DNA of 64,000 nt from Acetobacter thailandicus (lineage in GTDB: Bacteria; Pseudomonadota; Alphaproteobacteria; Acetobacterales; Acetobacteraceae): positions 310,001 to 374,000 of the forward strand of contig NZ_WOSV01000001.1 of assembly GCF_011516655.1 (NCBI RefSeq), given 5' to 3'. The notes beneath the pieces are model-generated. The model ran no database searches. It had not been told where the DNA came from and saw only the letters and a list, made by a program, of their open reading frames with translations. Below are positions 30,801-38,424 of the stretch, piece by piece. The stretch's first letter is position 1; every line of letters starts with the position of its first letter. The position numbers were made by a program, and so were the translations under genes.

Positions 30801-31014
30801 TGTTTTCCCGCTGGCCATTGCAACCGGTGCTGGTTCGGCCTCTCGTCTGGCCATTGGCACAGCCGTGGTGGGTGGGATGTCAACAGCGACATTACTGGCT
30901 GTCTATTTTGTTCCTGTTTTCTTCGTGGCTGTTCTGCGTCTTTTCCGGGTAAAACGCCTGAGTGAAAAGCAGGAGCATACCCAGGATTCACAGCCTTCTC
31001 ATGGGGGGCACTAA
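27808..31014 (+). CDS. RND multidrug efflux permease (HAE1/AcrB-MexB family)
   Basis: Proton-driven trimeric pump of 1068 residues. Twelve spans and two large periplasmic loops are evident. The first span region reads FFIDRPVFAWVISLIIML, and the proton-relay aspartates lie in AVGLLVDDAIVVVENVER. The second half contains GLAVKNAILIVEFAK in TM10. Starts at ATG 27808 with GAGGA upstream, four bases after the adaptor stop. Substrates are probably hydrophobic or amphiphilic; in this lifestyle, solvents and plant phenolics are plausible but not shown. Confidence 0.97.
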   Translation: MSLARFFIDRPVFAWVISLIIMLLGGLSLFRLPIAQYPSIAPPQIAISVTYPGASADTVNNTVVRPILQQMFGLDHLEYISAQSYASGQMEIDLSFEQGTSPDIAQVQVQNKLQLAQPKLPSEVTAQGLSITKAVKNFMMVVSFISTDNSMNGGDIADYVASNISDPLSRITGVGDHTLFGSEYAMRIWMDPDKLFNYGLTVTDVQTAIQNQNLQVSSGELGGLPARKGIQLDATIIGPTRLTDPEQFKKILLKVQPDGSQVRIKDIATVELGPQTYNTDSFYNNHPASGMALKLAPGSNQLSTEAAVKEKISELEKFFPPGLKTVYPLDTAPFIVLSIQEVVITLLEAIGLVFLVMLIFLQNFRATLIPTIAVPVVLLGTFGLLNILGYSINTLTMLAMVLAVGLLVDDAIVVVENVERVMTESKLSPVEASKVSMDEISGALVGIVLVLTAVFLPMAAFSGSVGVIYRQFSITIVSAMWLSVLVAMVLTPALCATMLKAGSHEKTTGLAGWFNRNFEKMTRGYLHGVNFLVRHLALSFLGLFLVTGCVIFLFSKLPGGFLPDEDQGLVFGQITMPVNTPMEETTRINHEVTDYILKTEGNLVESVYAVNGFNFAGQGQSAGAFFIRLKDWDLRTKPQETSTAIANRIMNHFWTNPKAQIFAVNPPAVLELGNATGFDLELEDRGHLGHEKLLAARNMVLGMAAQDKRLAAVRPNGMEDASQYNLNIDREKANALGITIASINNTIQGALGSIYVNQFLRNDRVKQVYIQGIPDARMLPYDLNKWYVHNGNSTSAGSNNASSVVVNVNDTMTPLNAFISANWIVGPQKVENYNGFNSYEILGQPAPGYSSGDSIAAMLDIMKKLPKGIGYEWTGLSFEQLASGSSTGPLYALAGIIILLCLAALYESWAIPFAVILVVPLGVLGAIAATLFRGMDNDVYFQVGLLTTVGLAVKNAILIVEFAKAAFEKGETLEEAVNTAARERLRPILMTSIAFVVGVFPLAIATGAGSASRLAIGTAVVGGMSTATLLAVYFVPVFFVAVLRLFRVKRLSEKQEHTQDSQPSHGGH

Positions 31015-31018
31015 ACAT

Positions 31019-32557
31019 ATGCCGACTTTACTCTCCTCGTTCACCCCCCTGCGCCTGCAGGCACTCTCCCTTGCTATGGCAGGGGGGATGCTTTCGGGGT
31101 GCACCATGATCCCTAAATATAAGCGCCCTGCTCCGCCGCTGGCGACCTCGTGGCCTGCTTACCAGAACACGGGTAACCCACGCCTGCAGCAGGCTGCTAC
31201 CGACATAGGCTGGAAAGACTTTTTTGTTGACCCGCGCCTGCAGGCCCTGATTACCATTGCCCTGCGCGAAAACCGCGACCTGCGTGAAGCGGCTGCAAAT
31301 ATCAGCGAAGCTCAGGGGCTTTATGATACGCAGCATGCTGGCCTTTTTCCGACAATTTCTGCCACCGGCGGGCCAATGTATCAGGCCCCTTCCGATGCCG
31401 CTGGTCTGACCTTTGCACCAGGGCTGGATGCCGGAAAAAGCAATAACGCAGCCTTTGGTGATGGCCGGGTTTTTAAATACTACCAGGGTGGCATTGGCTT
31501 TTCGTCTTACGAAATTGACTTTTTCGGACGTATTCGCAGCCTGTCACGCCAGGCCGCTGAAAATGCACTGGCTAAACAGTCCTCTCTGCAGGGCATGCTC
31601 ATAAGCGTTGTCTCACAGGTTGCTATCGCCTACATCACCTGGCTTGGAGATAAAGAAACCCTTGATCTGGCCAATAGCACTCTTGCCAGCCAGCAGGACA
31701 CCCTGCGACTCACACAGGCTAAATACCGCAATGGTGAGGCAGATTTACTGACTGTACGGCAGGCTGAAACACAGGTCAGCCAGAGCGCCGCCCTTAAGGC
31801 TGATACCCAGCGTAAGCTCGCTCAGGATGAAAACCTGATTGCTCTGCTGATTGGCGCCCCATTACCCGCTGACCTGCCCGCTCCCCGCCCGCTGGGTCAG
31901 CAGACATTGCTGGCTGACCTGCCTGCCGGGTTGCCATCAGACCTGCTTGAGCGCAGACCTGATATCGTCGCTGCCGAGCACAACCTTCTGGCAGCTCAGG
32001 CAAATATCGGGGCAGCAAGGGCAGCATTCTTTCCCCGCATCACACTGACAGCTAATGATGGTATTTCGAGCCTTCAGTTCAATAAACTCTTTACCTCAGC
32101 TGCCACAACCTGGGGCCTTAACCCCCAGATTCAGATCCCTCTGTGGACGTGGGGCATTAACAGCGGCAACCTGAAAACATCGAAAGCCCGACGCAACACG
32201 CAGATAGCCACATACGAAAAAACTGTGCAGACAGCGTTCAGAGAGGTCGCAGATGCACTGGCGGCCCGTGAAGCATATCTTGACGAGCAAAAGCAGATGA
32301 ATGCCCTGGTCAGTGCCTCGGCTGATGCATTTTCTCTTGCACAGAAACGCTTCAATGCAGGGACAGATTCTTACCTGACAACGCTTGTTTCACAACGCTC
32401 GTATCTGCAGGCGCGTCAGTCACAGATCACCGTGAATGTTGCTAATTATCAAAACCTGGTCACGGTTTACCGCACACTCGGCGGTGGCTGGAAAGAACAC
32501 ACAACAGAACCCGCCACAAATCAACACACCCGTGAGAAAGGTCAGGCTCCGGCCTGA
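31019..32557 (+). CDS. RND efflux outer-membrane channel lipoprotein (OprM/NodT family)
   Basis: 512 residues from ATG 31019. A lipoprotein signal ends in LSGC, then MIPKYKRPAPP matches the start of OprM-type channels. Two TolC-like repeats follow with long coiled-coil helices. Family stretches include WKDFFVDPRLQALI, ALRENRDLREAAANI, LLERRPDIVAAEHNLLAAQANIGAARAAFFP and the C-terminal AQKRFNAGTDSYLTTL. A longer GTG frame from 30962 would overlap the pump gene and bury the signal peptide. Confidence 0.95.
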   Translation: MPTLLSSFTPLRLQALSLAMAGGMLSGCTMIPKYKRPAPPLATSWPAYQNTGNPRLQQAATDIGWKDFFVDPRLQALITIALRENRDLREAAANISEAQGLYDTQHAGLFPTISATGGPMYQAPSDAAGLTFAPGLDAGKSNNAAFGDGRVFKYYQGGIGFSSYEIDFFGRIRSLSRQAAENALAKQSSLQGMLISVVSQVAIAYITWLGDKETLDLANSTLASQQDTLRLTQAKYRNGEADLLTVRQAETQVSQSAALKADTQRKLAQDENLIALLIGAPLPADLPAPRPLGQQTLLADLPAGLPSDLLERRPDIVAAEHNLLAAQANIGAARAAFFPRITLTANDGISSLQFNKLFTSAATTWGLNPQIQIPLWTWGINSGNLKTSKARRNTQIATYEKTVQTAFREVADALAAREAYLDEQKQMNALVSASADAFSLAQKRFNAGTDSYLTTLVSQRSYLQARQSQITVNVANYQNLVTVYRTLGGGWKEHTTEPATNQHTREKGQAPA

Positions 32558-32735
32558 TCTCCTCTCTGAGGTCTGTCGATAAACGGCAAAAGTTTAAGAC
32601 GTTGTGCATGCAGCAACGCATTACGCTGCAAAATATTTTGCATCGCTACAGCAAATAATAAATTTTCAGGGGTCAAACCAGGTCACCCTGCCTGCGTCTC
32701 GGTAATAAAGGGACACAGGCGGGGGATAATAAGCT

Positions 32736-33980
32736 TTATTTTTTGCCAGCCTGGTGAATAGCAGCAGATTTTAACTTCAGGATCCACAACTGAGCGATGT
32801 CATGCGTGCCATCGTCACCTTCAACTGTGTTAAGAGTCTCGATAGCCTGATCTTTCTGACCAGCCTGTAGCTGTGCAAGACCTAACTGCAGGCGAGCAAG
32901 ATTAACATTGCTCACACCCTTAGCAATTGCCTGCTGCATCAGGTCAAGGCCTTTGCTGGCATCACCAAAAGACACATAATTATAACCTACTGTCAGCAAA
33001 GCATCGCCTGTTTTTGCTTTGAGAGCCGTAGCCTCGTCAGCTGCGATTGATGCTTTTTTTGCAGCGATATCTTTTTCAACCAGAGCTTTCAGGCGCGCCT
33101 GACGGCTGGCTTCAGCACCCTGGCCCAGAATACCTGCGCTGTAACCCTGATTCATCAGATCAAGAGCCAGCTGAGGCATACCTTTCTGCACAGCGATCTC
33201 TGTCATTTCCATAAAATCGCGGGCCTGGGTAATGTTACCGGCAGCGAGGCGAATTCTGTAAACGTCAAGCTGGAGAGCCTGCGGAATTTTTGGGTTTACA
33301 ATCAGACCATGCAGCAGAAGGTCCCAGTATTCCTTTTTAGGGTAGTAGGTAGCCAGCAGAACATAAGCATGTGTGCTGATAGTATCCTGCTTCAGAGCTG
33401 TCGCACTGGCGGCCAGCATTTGCAGCTGAGCTTCAGCTGGTACTTTTTTACTCTTAATCTCAGCAGCGATCCGGGGAGTCAGCAGGTTAACTGTACCCTG
33501 ATAATCTTTTTGCAGATAATATGACTGAGCGAGCAGTGTATCGAGAACTGGCGAATTGCCATAATCATGCTGATAACGCTGAATAGCCTGAATAGTTGCA
33601 GGATAGTTACCTGCTTTATAGGCCATTGTCGCTTCAGACATCAGCATCTGCTCTTTAGCAGCTTTTGTCGTACGGGGTGACGCAATCAGCTTGTCATAGG
33701 CTGCGGTTGCCGCGGCCAGATTACCTGTCTGCGATGCAACTGCTGCCCGCATCTGAGCAATGACGTAAGTGTCGTACTCTGAATTTCCCTTTATGGCATC
33801 AGCTTTATTAACCGCACTCATCGCCTGGTCATATTTATGACCGGCAAGAGCCGTTTGTGCCTGCTGCAAAGCTGTGGCCACCCCGGCAGAAAGAGTCGTT
33901 TCCGCCGCATGGGCAACCGGCTGTGCAACTGAAAAAGCCACACAGGCAGCCAGCGTGATGCGTAAAAGATGAGACGACAT
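32736..33980 (-). CDS. Secreted TPR-repeat protein of the TonB operon
   Basis: 414 residues with a clear signal peptide ending in AHAA, then helical repeats that look like tetratricopeptide units (for example ALQQAQTALAGHKYDQAMSAVNKAD, and AQLQAGQKDQAIETLNTVE near the end). It starts three bases after exbD2 stops, with AAGGA upstream, so it is translated with the TonB energising genes. TPR proteins adjoin exbB-exbD-exbD sets in other bacteria. A periplasmic scaffold role for the TonB complex is inferred, not shown. Confidence 0.8.
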   Translation of the reverse strand: MSSHLLRITLAACVAFSVAQPVAHAAETTLSAGVATALQQAQTALAGHKYDQAMSAVNKADAIKGNSEYDTYVIAQMRAAVASQTGNLAAATAAYDKLIASPRTTKAAKEQMLMSEATMAYKAGNYPATIQAIQRYQHDYGNSPVLDTLLAQSYYLQKDYQGTVNLLTPRIAAEIKSKKVPAEAQLQMLAASATALKQDTISTHAYVLLATYYPKKEYWDLLLHGLIVNPKIPQALQLDVYRIRLAAGNITQARDFMEMTEIAVQKGMPQLALDLMNQGYSAGILGQGAEASRQARLKALVEKDIAAKKASIAADEATALKAKTGDALLTVGYNYVSFGDASKGLDLMQQAIAKGVSNVNLARLQLGLAQLQAGQKDQAIETLNTVEGDDGTHDIAQLWILKLKSAAIHQAGKK

Positions 33981-33983
33981 AGA

Positions 33984-34424
33984 TTACTGTCCTTCTGTGA
34001 ATTGCTCGAGGCCTACGATACCAATTTTCCTGACCCCGAGGCGCTGAGCATCAGCCATGATATGGATGACCGTTTTGTAGTCTGCGAGACGGTTAGCCTG
34101 CAGATGTGTTTCGGCCTGGTCATCCTCCGGCACAGCCGCGACCTCACGCAAATGCGCCTGCAGATCATCTTCACTGGTAATGGGCGCACCATTCCATGTG
34201 ATGCTGTTGTCAAAATCAACCGCAATTGTCGCGACAGGAACCTCATGCGTCGGAGGCGGCGGATTCCCCTGAGGCAGGTCAATCGACACAGCCTGTGTCT
34301 GCAACGGAATTGTAATAATAAGCATAATCAGCAAAACGAGCATCACGTCAATCAACGGGGTGGTGTTGATATCAACAATGCCTTCGTCTTCAGTCGTGCT
34401 GTCTGATCCGAGATTCATGCCCAT
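33984..34424 (-). CDS. exbD: ExbD/TolR-family biopolymer transport protein (second copy)
   Basis: 146 residues with one N-terminal span. IVDINTTPLIDVMLVLLIMLII holds the conserved transmembrane aspartate that conducts protons with ExbB; the periplasmic domain follows. It differs clearly from the upstream ExbD (ranges 34551-34976), so the pair is an old paralogous duplication, not a recent one. It is separated from the first exbD by 126 bases containing two strong hairpins. Confidence 0.93.
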   Translation of the reverse strand: MGMNLGSDSTTEDEGIVDINTTPLIDVMLVLLIMLIITIPLQTQAVSIDLPQGNPPPPTHEVPVATIAVDFDNSITWNGAPITSEDDLQAHLREVAAVPEDDQAETHLQANRLADYKTVIHIMADAQRLGVRKIGIVGLEQFTEGQ

Positions 34425-34453
34425 AAGCTGTTACTTTCTCACCAATGCTCTGT

Positions 34454-34540
34454 TTTTTCAGTCTGACAACGCGTCATAATCAGACTGAAAAAGCAGAAAG
34501 AAGACGGTTTTGCTCCTGCCATAATGGCAAAAGCAAAACC
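34454..34540. repeat. Two palindromic stem-loops between the exbD paralogues
   Basis: Stem 1: TTTTTCAGTCTGA (34454-34466) pairs with TCAGACTGAAAAA (34480-34492), 13 perfect pairs with a 13-base loop. Stem 2: GGTTTTGCT (34506-34514) pairs with AGCAAAACC (34532-34540), with TGCCAT/ATGGCA inside it. Both lie in the transcript between two genes of one operon. They could stabilise or process the mRNA, or lower expression of exbD2 and the TPR gene relative to exbB/exbD1. They might also be copies of a dispersed palindromic repeat. Confidence 0.75.
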
Positions 34541-34550
34541 TGACTTCAGT

Positions 34551-34976
34551 TTAGCCGTCTTTTGGTTTTTCTGTAATGAAGTCGATATGCGAGATACCGG
34601 CCTCCTGACAGGATTCAACCAGCTTGCCCACGGCCTCATAACGGGCCTTTACATCACCTCTGATCTGTATCTGAGGCTGGGGCTGCATGCGGGCAACTTT
34701 ATCCAGATGAGCCATCAGGTCAGCACGCCCCTTGAGGAGCGTCTGGTCCCAGTATGCCTGTCCGTTTTCAGTCACTGCAAGCACAACGTTACCATTTTTG
34801 GTCTGCGTCGGCTGGTTCATATCCTTCGGCAGGTTAAGTTTCACCGTGTGTGTTGCAACCGGAATTGTGATCAGAAAGATGATCAGCAACACCAGCATGA
34901 CGTCAACGAGTGGAGTGGTGTTGATGGCCGAAACGACCTCATCCTCTCCCCCGCCGTCTCCGACAGACATACCCAT
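34551..34976 (-). CDS. exbD: ExbD/TolR-family biopolymer transport protein (first copy)
   Basis: 141 residues with one span; VSAINTTPLVDVMLVLLIIFLITIPV carries the conserved transmembrane aspartate. The start codon lies immediately after the exbB stop (one-base gap), so translation is probably coupled. With ExbB and TonB it uses the proton gradient to drive outer-membrane receptor transport. Confidence 0.94.
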   Translation of the reverse strand: MGMSVGDGGGEDEVVSAINTTPLVDVMLVLLIIFLITIPVATHTVKLNLPKDMNQPTQTKNGNVVLAVTENGQAYWDQTLLKGRADLMAHLDKVARMQPQPQIQIRGDVKARYEAVGKLVESCQEAGISHIDFITEKPKDG

Positions 34977-34977
34977 A

Positions 34978-36009
34978 TCAGCCTACCCGTTCTGAAGTCG
35001 TAATTGTGGTCTGTGAATCGTCAGCGCGCACTACGATTTTAGGTGCATTACCATGACGAACACCACCAATCAGAATGGACTGCAGATCAGCAGCAAAATC
35101 ACGAACTTTATCCATTGCACCTTTGTTACGACGTACCAGCAGGTTGTAACCCAGAACAGCAGGAACAGCTGTAGCCAGACCAATTGCCGTCATAATAAGG
35201 GATTCACCAACAGGGCCGGCAACTTTATCGATAGAAGCCTGACCAGCAATACCGATAGCTGTCAGCGCATGGTAAATACCCCAAACAGTACCAAACAGCC
35301 CAATGAACGGTGAGGTTGAACCCACTGTACCAAGGAAGGCGAGGCCTTTCTGCAGGTTGTTCTGAATGTTGTTGACTGAGCGCTGAAGAGAAACAGAAGT
35401 CCAGCTATTCAGGTCAATAGTCTCCTGCATGGTGCCTTCATGGTGCTCAGCAGCTGAGATACCGGTTTCTGCAATATAGCGGAACGGAGACTTAGGCTGA
35501 AGCGCGCTGGCTCCTTCCTGGATAGACGTTTTGGTCCAGAAGTTCTCTGTTGCCTGTTTTGCAGCGCTGAACAGACGTGCCTGCTCAATGAACTTCACGA
35601 TCATGATGTACCATGTACCCAGTGACATCACCAGCATGATCAGCAGCACACCACGTGCAATCACGTCACCGTTTGACCACAAAGCACCCAGACCATAGGG
35701 GTTAGCTTCTTCTTTGGTTTCAGGAGCAGGTGCAGGTGCAGGGGCCGCGGCGTCAGGAGCTACACTCGGAGAAACCTGTGCATCGCCTGCAGCCGGAGCA
35801 GCGGCAGAAGCATCAGGGGCAGTGGCAGGAGCAGGTGCCGTACCATCAGCAGGTGCCGGAGCAGGTGCTGATGCAGGATCAGAAACAGCCGGGGCTGCAG
35901 GGGCAGGTGCTGATGCATCCTGCGCCAGAACCGGAGCAGTCGTTGCCAGCATGACAGCCAGAGCCGGAACCACAAGACCTGACACCGGAAAACGAGACAG
36001 TCTGATCAT
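34978..36009 (-). CDS. exbB: ExbB/MotA/TolQ-family proton channel with Ala/Pro-rich N-terminal extension
   Basis: 343 residues. A signal-like N-terminus (VLAQ near residue 30) is followed by about 75 residues of low-complexity Ala/Pro repeats (APAPAAPAVSDPASAPAPA and so on), then the three-span ExbB core: GVLLIMLVMSLGTWYIMIVKF near 117, and the conserved LAFLGTVGSTSPFIGLFGTVWGIYHAL and ESLIMTAIGLATAVPAVLGYN. The core matches ExbB. The periplasmic Ala/Pro arm is longer than in the E. coli protein, and resembles the extended ExbB proteins of other Gram-negatives. Energises TonB with ExbD. Confidence 0.93.
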   Translation of the reverse strand: MIRLSRFPVSGLVVPALAVMLATTAPVLAQDASAPAPAAPAVSDPASAPAPAPADGTAPAPATAPDASAAAPAAGDAQVSPSVAPDAAAPAPAPAPETKEEANPYGLGALWSNGDVIARGVLLIMLVMSLGTWYIMIVKFIEQARLFSAAKQATENFWTKTSIQEGASALQPKSPFRYIAETGISAAEHHEGTMQETIDLNSWTSVSLQRSVNNIQNNLQKGLAFLGTVGSTSPFIGLFGTVWGIYHALTAIGIAGQASIDKVAGPVGESLIMTAIGLATAVPAVLGYNLLVRRNKGAMDKVRDFAADLQSILIGGVRHGNAPKIVVRADDSQTTITTSERVG

Positions 36010-36039
36010 GAAAACTAAAATCCTTCTTCGTGTTACAAA

Positions 36040-36072
36040 CTGATACCCAGGCTTCTGGTGCGTGGGTATCAG
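36040..36072. other. Perfect stem-loop between tonB and exbB
   Basis: CTGATACCCA (36040-36049) pairs with TGGGTATCAG (36063-36072). On the minus-strand transcript it lies after the tonB stop and before exbB. The following bases (TTTGTAACA) are only weakly U-rich, so it may be a partial terminator or an mRNA-stability element inside the operon. Confidence 0.6.
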
Positions 36073-36110
36073 GTAGTTATTTTCCCGAAAGCAATGACAG
36101 CGACCGGACT

Positions 36111-36818
<708 letters not shown>

Positions 36819-36851
36819 GTTTCTGTATCCTCCTTCTTCCACGCCAGCCAT

Positions 36852-37182
36852 CAGATACTGGTCGCATCCTTACTCTCTGACGAAATCTCTTCCGTCGGGT
36901 CATAACCCGTTACGCAGCCATCAGCACCAGGACGATCAGACAGCATTATGAGCTACCCGCTCCCTGCCTCCAATTGGCCTATCTGCGGGGCATTATGTCA
37001 AGAATGATCTTGTCTAAAAAAAACCCTCATAAGCAAAAAAAATACACATCATCAATTTTTTTCTGAAAAAATAATAAATTTTCTCAATTCACCCTCAGAA
37101 CAATTCTTCATAAATTTTATTCACTATCGTAATGATACGAAACAAAATCGTATTTTCGTCCTCAAAACACCACATTTTCAGG
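36852..37182. other. AT-rich gap upstream of tonB
   Basis: No credible gene. The stretch is markedly AT-rich compared with its surroundings and should hold the tonB promoter. At 37127-37152 the 5-mer TCGTA occurs three times in alternating orientation (TCGTA, then TACGA, then TCGTA), which might be a regulator-binding cluster. I see no convincing Fur box. Confidence 0.4.
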
Positions 37183-37219
37183 TAAAAATAAAGCAGGCTA
37201 TGCGACGCCAGCCTGCTTT
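37183..37219 (-). terminator. Rho-independent terminator of prfB
   Basis: On the minus strand the hairpin AAAGCAGGCT/AGCCTGCTTT (10 perfect pairs) is followed by ATTTTTA, 25 bases after the prfB stop. Confidence 0.88.
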
Positions 37220-37243
37220 GTCATAAAAACTTCTTATCTGATA

Positions 37244-38375
37244 TTAACGTGCGACAGCGCTTGCCTCTGAACGCGTTGCGCCAACTCTTGCAGCAAGAGC
37301 CGCCGCCATAAAACTATCAAGATCCCCGTCGAGGACAGCTCCGGGATTGCTGCTTTCAACGTTCGTTCGCAGATCTTTAACCATCTGATATGGTGCAAGA
37401 ACATAAGAACGAATCTGGTGCCCCCAGCCAATATCAGTTTTGGCGGCCTCAGTCGCTGCGGCAGCAGCCTCGCGCTTTTGCAGTTCAGCCTCATACAAAC
37501 GCGCACGCAACATCTGCATGGCGGTTGCACGGTTGCGGTGCTGAGAACGGTCCGTCTGACATGCAACTACAATGCCTGTCGGAATATGCGTGATTCGGAT
37601 AGCAGAATCAGTTTTGTTAACGTGCTGCCCACCTGCTCCTGATGCGCGGAAAGTATCTACTCTCAGTTCCGAATCATTCACTTCGATCTCAATCGAATCA
37701 TCAATGACGGGATAGACCCATACTGAAGCAAACGAGGTCTGCCTGCGTGCAGCTGAATCGAAAGGCGAAATACGCACCAGACGATGTACCCCGGCTTCGG
37801 TTTTCAGCCATCCATACGCATTAGGACCAGATACCAGAATAGTAACAGACTTCAGCCCGGCCTGCTCGCCCTCCGAACTTTCCATCATAGTCACTTTATA
37901 ACCGTGAGCCTCAGCCCAGCGGGTATACATACGCAGCAGCATTTCGGCCCAGTCCTGCGCCTCTGTGCCACCTGCCCCGGCATTAACCTCAAGATAGCAG
38001 TCATTACTGTCAGCTTCACCCGAGAGCAGACTTTCAGTCTCGCGCCGGCTGACTTCTTCAGCATATTCCCTGAGCGTTGCAACAGCTTCCTGCACCACGT
38101 CGGCATCGCCTTCCGCTTCAGCAAGCTCAACAAGCTCACAGACATCCTGCACACCCTGCTCAAGGGCCAGAACCCCTTCAATCTGTCCGGCCAGCAGCGT
38201 ACGCTCACGCATAAGCTCCTGTGCTTTTTCAGGGTTATTCCATAATTCAGGGTCTTCTGCCTGGTTGTTCAGTTCTGCCAGTCTGGCTTCAGCGACATCC
38301 CAGTTAAAGATGCCTCCTCAGCAGTGCCACTGACTGCTTTATCTGGTCGTTAAGGGCATCTGTCTCGCTCGACAT
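37244..38375 (-). CDS. prfB: Peptide chain release factor 2, programmed +1 frameshift
   Basis: Release factor for UAA and UGA. The gene begins at ATG 38373-38375 (AGGAGA upstream) and reads 23 codons to CTT, followed by an in-frame stop at 38304-38306. Skipping one base there (after CTT, 38307-38309) restores the long frame [16 protein letters not shown], which continues to 37244. The full product is 376 residues with the SPF anticodon-mimic tripeptide ([10 protein letters not shown]) and the GGQ motif (GAGGQHVNK). An internal Shine-Dalgarno AGGAGG sits three bases before CTT, as in the classical autoregulatory site. The stop is TAA, whereas the usual RF2 site has TGA. Confidence 0.95.
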
Positions 38376-38424
38376 CGAACCTGTTCTCCTGGTTACTCAA
38401 AAAAATTCAGATCTTGTTCAGACC

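Noticed and set aside
38212-38375. prfB as a pseudogene because of the in-frame stop
   Set aside because: The Shine-Dalgarno-CTT-stop arrangement and intact downstream frame fit programmed frameshifting, not decay.
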